Below, piece after piece: positions 62,446 through 64,000 of a stretch of 64,000 nt of DNA. How positions within the stretch are numbered: position 1 is the stretch's first letter; each line of letters starts with the position of its first letter. The notes under the pieces are model-generated. The model made no database searches and was not told the DNA's origin. It saw only the letters and a list, made by a program, of their open reading frames with translations. A program made the translations under genes and the position numbers. Source of the stretch: Crossaster papposus (lineage: Eukaryota; Echinodermata; Asteroidea; Velatida; Solasteridae); the NCBI GenBank assembly GCA_037893245.1, contig JBAIAA010000738.1, positions 310,001 to 374,000 on the forward strand. Reading direction: 5' to 3'.

Positions 62446-62579
62446 TACAGCAGGCGTGTCGATGCACTGAAAATAACCAATTCCCACGTTTCGCAGTATA
62501 GTGGGAAATACTTGTCTTAGAGATTTGAACAATGCATAGTTATGCCAAGTGGTGTTACGCAACGGGGCGTTGGCCGGGG

Positions 62580-62615
62580 TATAAACGATGGGTATGTGTG
62601 GCCATACAATCAGTT
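62580..62615 (+). promoter_or_regulatory. TATA box plus initiator (unit B)
   Basis: Exact copy of the unit A core promoter, 1,573 bp downstream: tataaa at 62580-62585 and tcagtt at 62610-62615. Confidence 0.55.
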
Positions 62616-62669
62616 CTAGCGAGCACTTCACTGTAACAACAGCGCACAGTAGGCACGAGTTCCGCCGCC

Positions 62670-63128
62670 GTGATGTCACAATTGACCTTTCTGGACGAAA
62701 AAGTGCAACAAGCTGTTGCAAATTCACAGGCCGCCCTTATGGACAAATTGGATAGCCTTATATCGGCCAAATTCTCAGCCTTCGAAGGCAGAATCAACAG
62801 CATTCAAAGGAAGATCTCCGACAGCCAGCTGTCTACAATACAGCAAAACATCCTGGAAATTGATAGTTACACTTTTAAGAGAAAAAGTTGCGAGGATCAG
62901 TTTAAGTTCAATTTAAAATTAACCACCAAGCTGAGGGACGCAGAGGCTAACAAAACCGGCGGAAGAGACATAAAGCAGAAGGCCAAGGACATCGCAGAAG
63001 GTATACAAGTTGTAAACCACAGACAAAAGCTAATCAAGATGGCCGATTCGTCAGAGACAGGGTGCGAATTGTTCAAAAATATGAGTCAAACCCACTATTT
63101 TCAGACTCCGAGGACGAGAAGAGAATGA
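62670..63128 (+). pseudogene. Gag-like ORF, first frame (unit B)
   Basis: 152 codons, identical in translation to 61097-61555, including the frame break near codon 131. Identity of the broken form in both units means the break preceded the tandem amplification. Confidence 0.65.
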
Positions 63129-63382
63129 GCAGAGCGGAGGCCAGAGCAGCTAAAAAGCTGAAGCAGGATCAGAAGAAGGGGGGAGGAAAACGACCAGTAT
63201 CTCATCCTGGCCAACATCGGCAAGGGCACAAGCGGTCCAGACGGTTTCAACCAGTCATCAAGCCACAGCAAGCAGCTATCCAGCTGCCAGGAAACCAGGC
63301 CTTAGCTTCAACTGTGGACAGCCGGGACACTGGAAGTACGAGTGTGCTCGGAAGGGACAAGCAGCAAAATCGGATAAGATAA
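63062..63382 (+). pseudogene. Gag-like basic segment, second frame (unit B)
   Basis: Identical in translation to 61489-61809: acidic patch, then Lys/Arg/Ala-rich tail. Overlaps the preceding frame and is not independently started. Confidence 0.6.
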
Positions 63383-63999
63383 GTGATTTTGTTATTTGCT
63401 TAGAGGGCAAGAATGATGTTGATATGGTTGTTAACCAAAGTGATATGAGTAAGTCTCTATCGACAAAAGGTAGATTGAAGAATTCCCTAAGTAGTTGGGA
63501 TAAAGCTAATGTTAACACTCACATAAGAGGCATCATAGAAGAGGGGTACAAAATCCCATTCAGTTCATTACCGGAAGTGACTTATTTAACAAATTATAAA
63601 TCTGCAAGAGAGAACCCGACATTTGTTTCGGAGGAAATGTGTAGATTGAAAGAAAAACGTTTGGTTTCAGAAGTTTATCTTCAGCCATATTGTGTCAATC
63701 CTTTGACGATAGCTTTTAATAAAGCGGCTAAACCCAGATTGGTTTTCGATTGTCGAGATATCAACCCGCATTTAATGCAGTTCAAATTCAAGTATGAAGA
63801 TGTCTCCGTTGCCCAAGTGTATTTTCTATTAGAGTATCTGAATATATATCCTGAAATCTTGGGAAACACGAGGCCACAACATATCCTGATGCTGAGCAAT
63901 ATCTCTCGTTCAGAAAGGCCCCTCCACGTATCAGAGCATACGGCAATACCTCACCATGATGTTGACAAGTCTGGCCAGTCTTATTATCGAGTCCAATAG
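63154..63999 (+). pseudogene. Degenerate zinc knuckle plus longest RT fragment (units B/C)
   Basis: The longest open frame in the window outside chance frames: about 281 codons from 63154 to TAG at 63997-63999 (first ATG 63424). It holds the serine-for-cysteine zinc knuckle at 63304-63345, a linker, then the RT N-terminal region with FDCRDINPHL and KFKYEDVSVA in one frame because unit C lacks the 19-bp insertion. RT resemblance ends near 63825; the last 57 or so residues are the unassigned tail. No YxDD, RNase H or recombinase is present, so even this copy is an internally deleted relic. Confidence 0.7.
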
Positions 64000-64000
64000 T
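63488..64000 (+). repeat. Retroelement-derived tandem unit C (partial, cut by window end)
   Basis: Third copy, 513 nt visible. It lacks the 19-bp insertion that A and B carry (junction at 63762/63763) and so keeps the RT reading frame; it also has cagttca where B has caggtca and A has caggtaa. It is the least damaged copy of the RT fragment. Confidence 0.95.

Larger units (their letters stand above)
61915..63487 (+). repeat. Retroelement-derived tandem unit B (1,573 bp)
   Basis: Second copy, near-identical to unit A over its length, including the same 19-bp insertion in the RT fragment, the same gag frameshift and the same damaged zinc knuckle. The unit phase is arbitrary, set by the transposon junction; a natural phase would start at the promoter region. 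Confidence 0.95.

Overview
The window looks like repeat-rich nuclear DNA from an animal, most likely a marine invertebrate such as a mollusc. It has no bacterial operons, rRNA or tRNA. It does have a long near-identical satellite array, a class II transposon with intron-style splice signals inside it, and a truncated retroelement whose gag-like and reverse-transcriptase-like fragments resemble DIRS/Ngaro-type elements of marine invertebrates. The words acatgta and gtacatgta are frequent in 56.5-59.5 kb, which I associate from memory with molluscan DNA. The taxon is an inference.

Layout. (1) Positions 1-55,251 are one head-to-tail satellite of 199 bp: 277 complete monomers plus a 71-nt partial one, running off the left edge. 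Most monomers are identical. Sequence variation is concentrated in two islands, about 37.1-40.0 kb and 47.0-49.9 kb. Each monomer carries a perfect 15-bp inverted repeat. (2) Positions 55,249-60,341 are a 5,093-bp DNA transposon with 24-bp terminal inverted repeats (23/24 matching, beginning CACACTAAAAA). Subterminal arrays of GGTGCAA motifs lie on both sides, with a 22-bp minisatellite near the right end. I see no transposase. The interior holds an NRF1/YY1-like promoter patch, two phase-compatible exon candidates and a poly(A) signal. (3) From 60,342 to the right edge are tandem 1,573-bp units made from a truncated retroelement: core promoter (TATA plus initiator), gag-like coiled-coil ORF, damaged zinc knuckle and the first part of an RT domain, then straight into the next unit. 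Two whole units and part of a third are present.

The three blocks meet oddly. The left flank of the transposon is satellite and its right flank is the interior of a retroelement unit, with no target-site duplication. The element, or the assembly, therefore joins two unrelated insertion sites. No intact protein-coding gene can be supported; every coding entry is a fragment, a pseudogene or an exon candidate.
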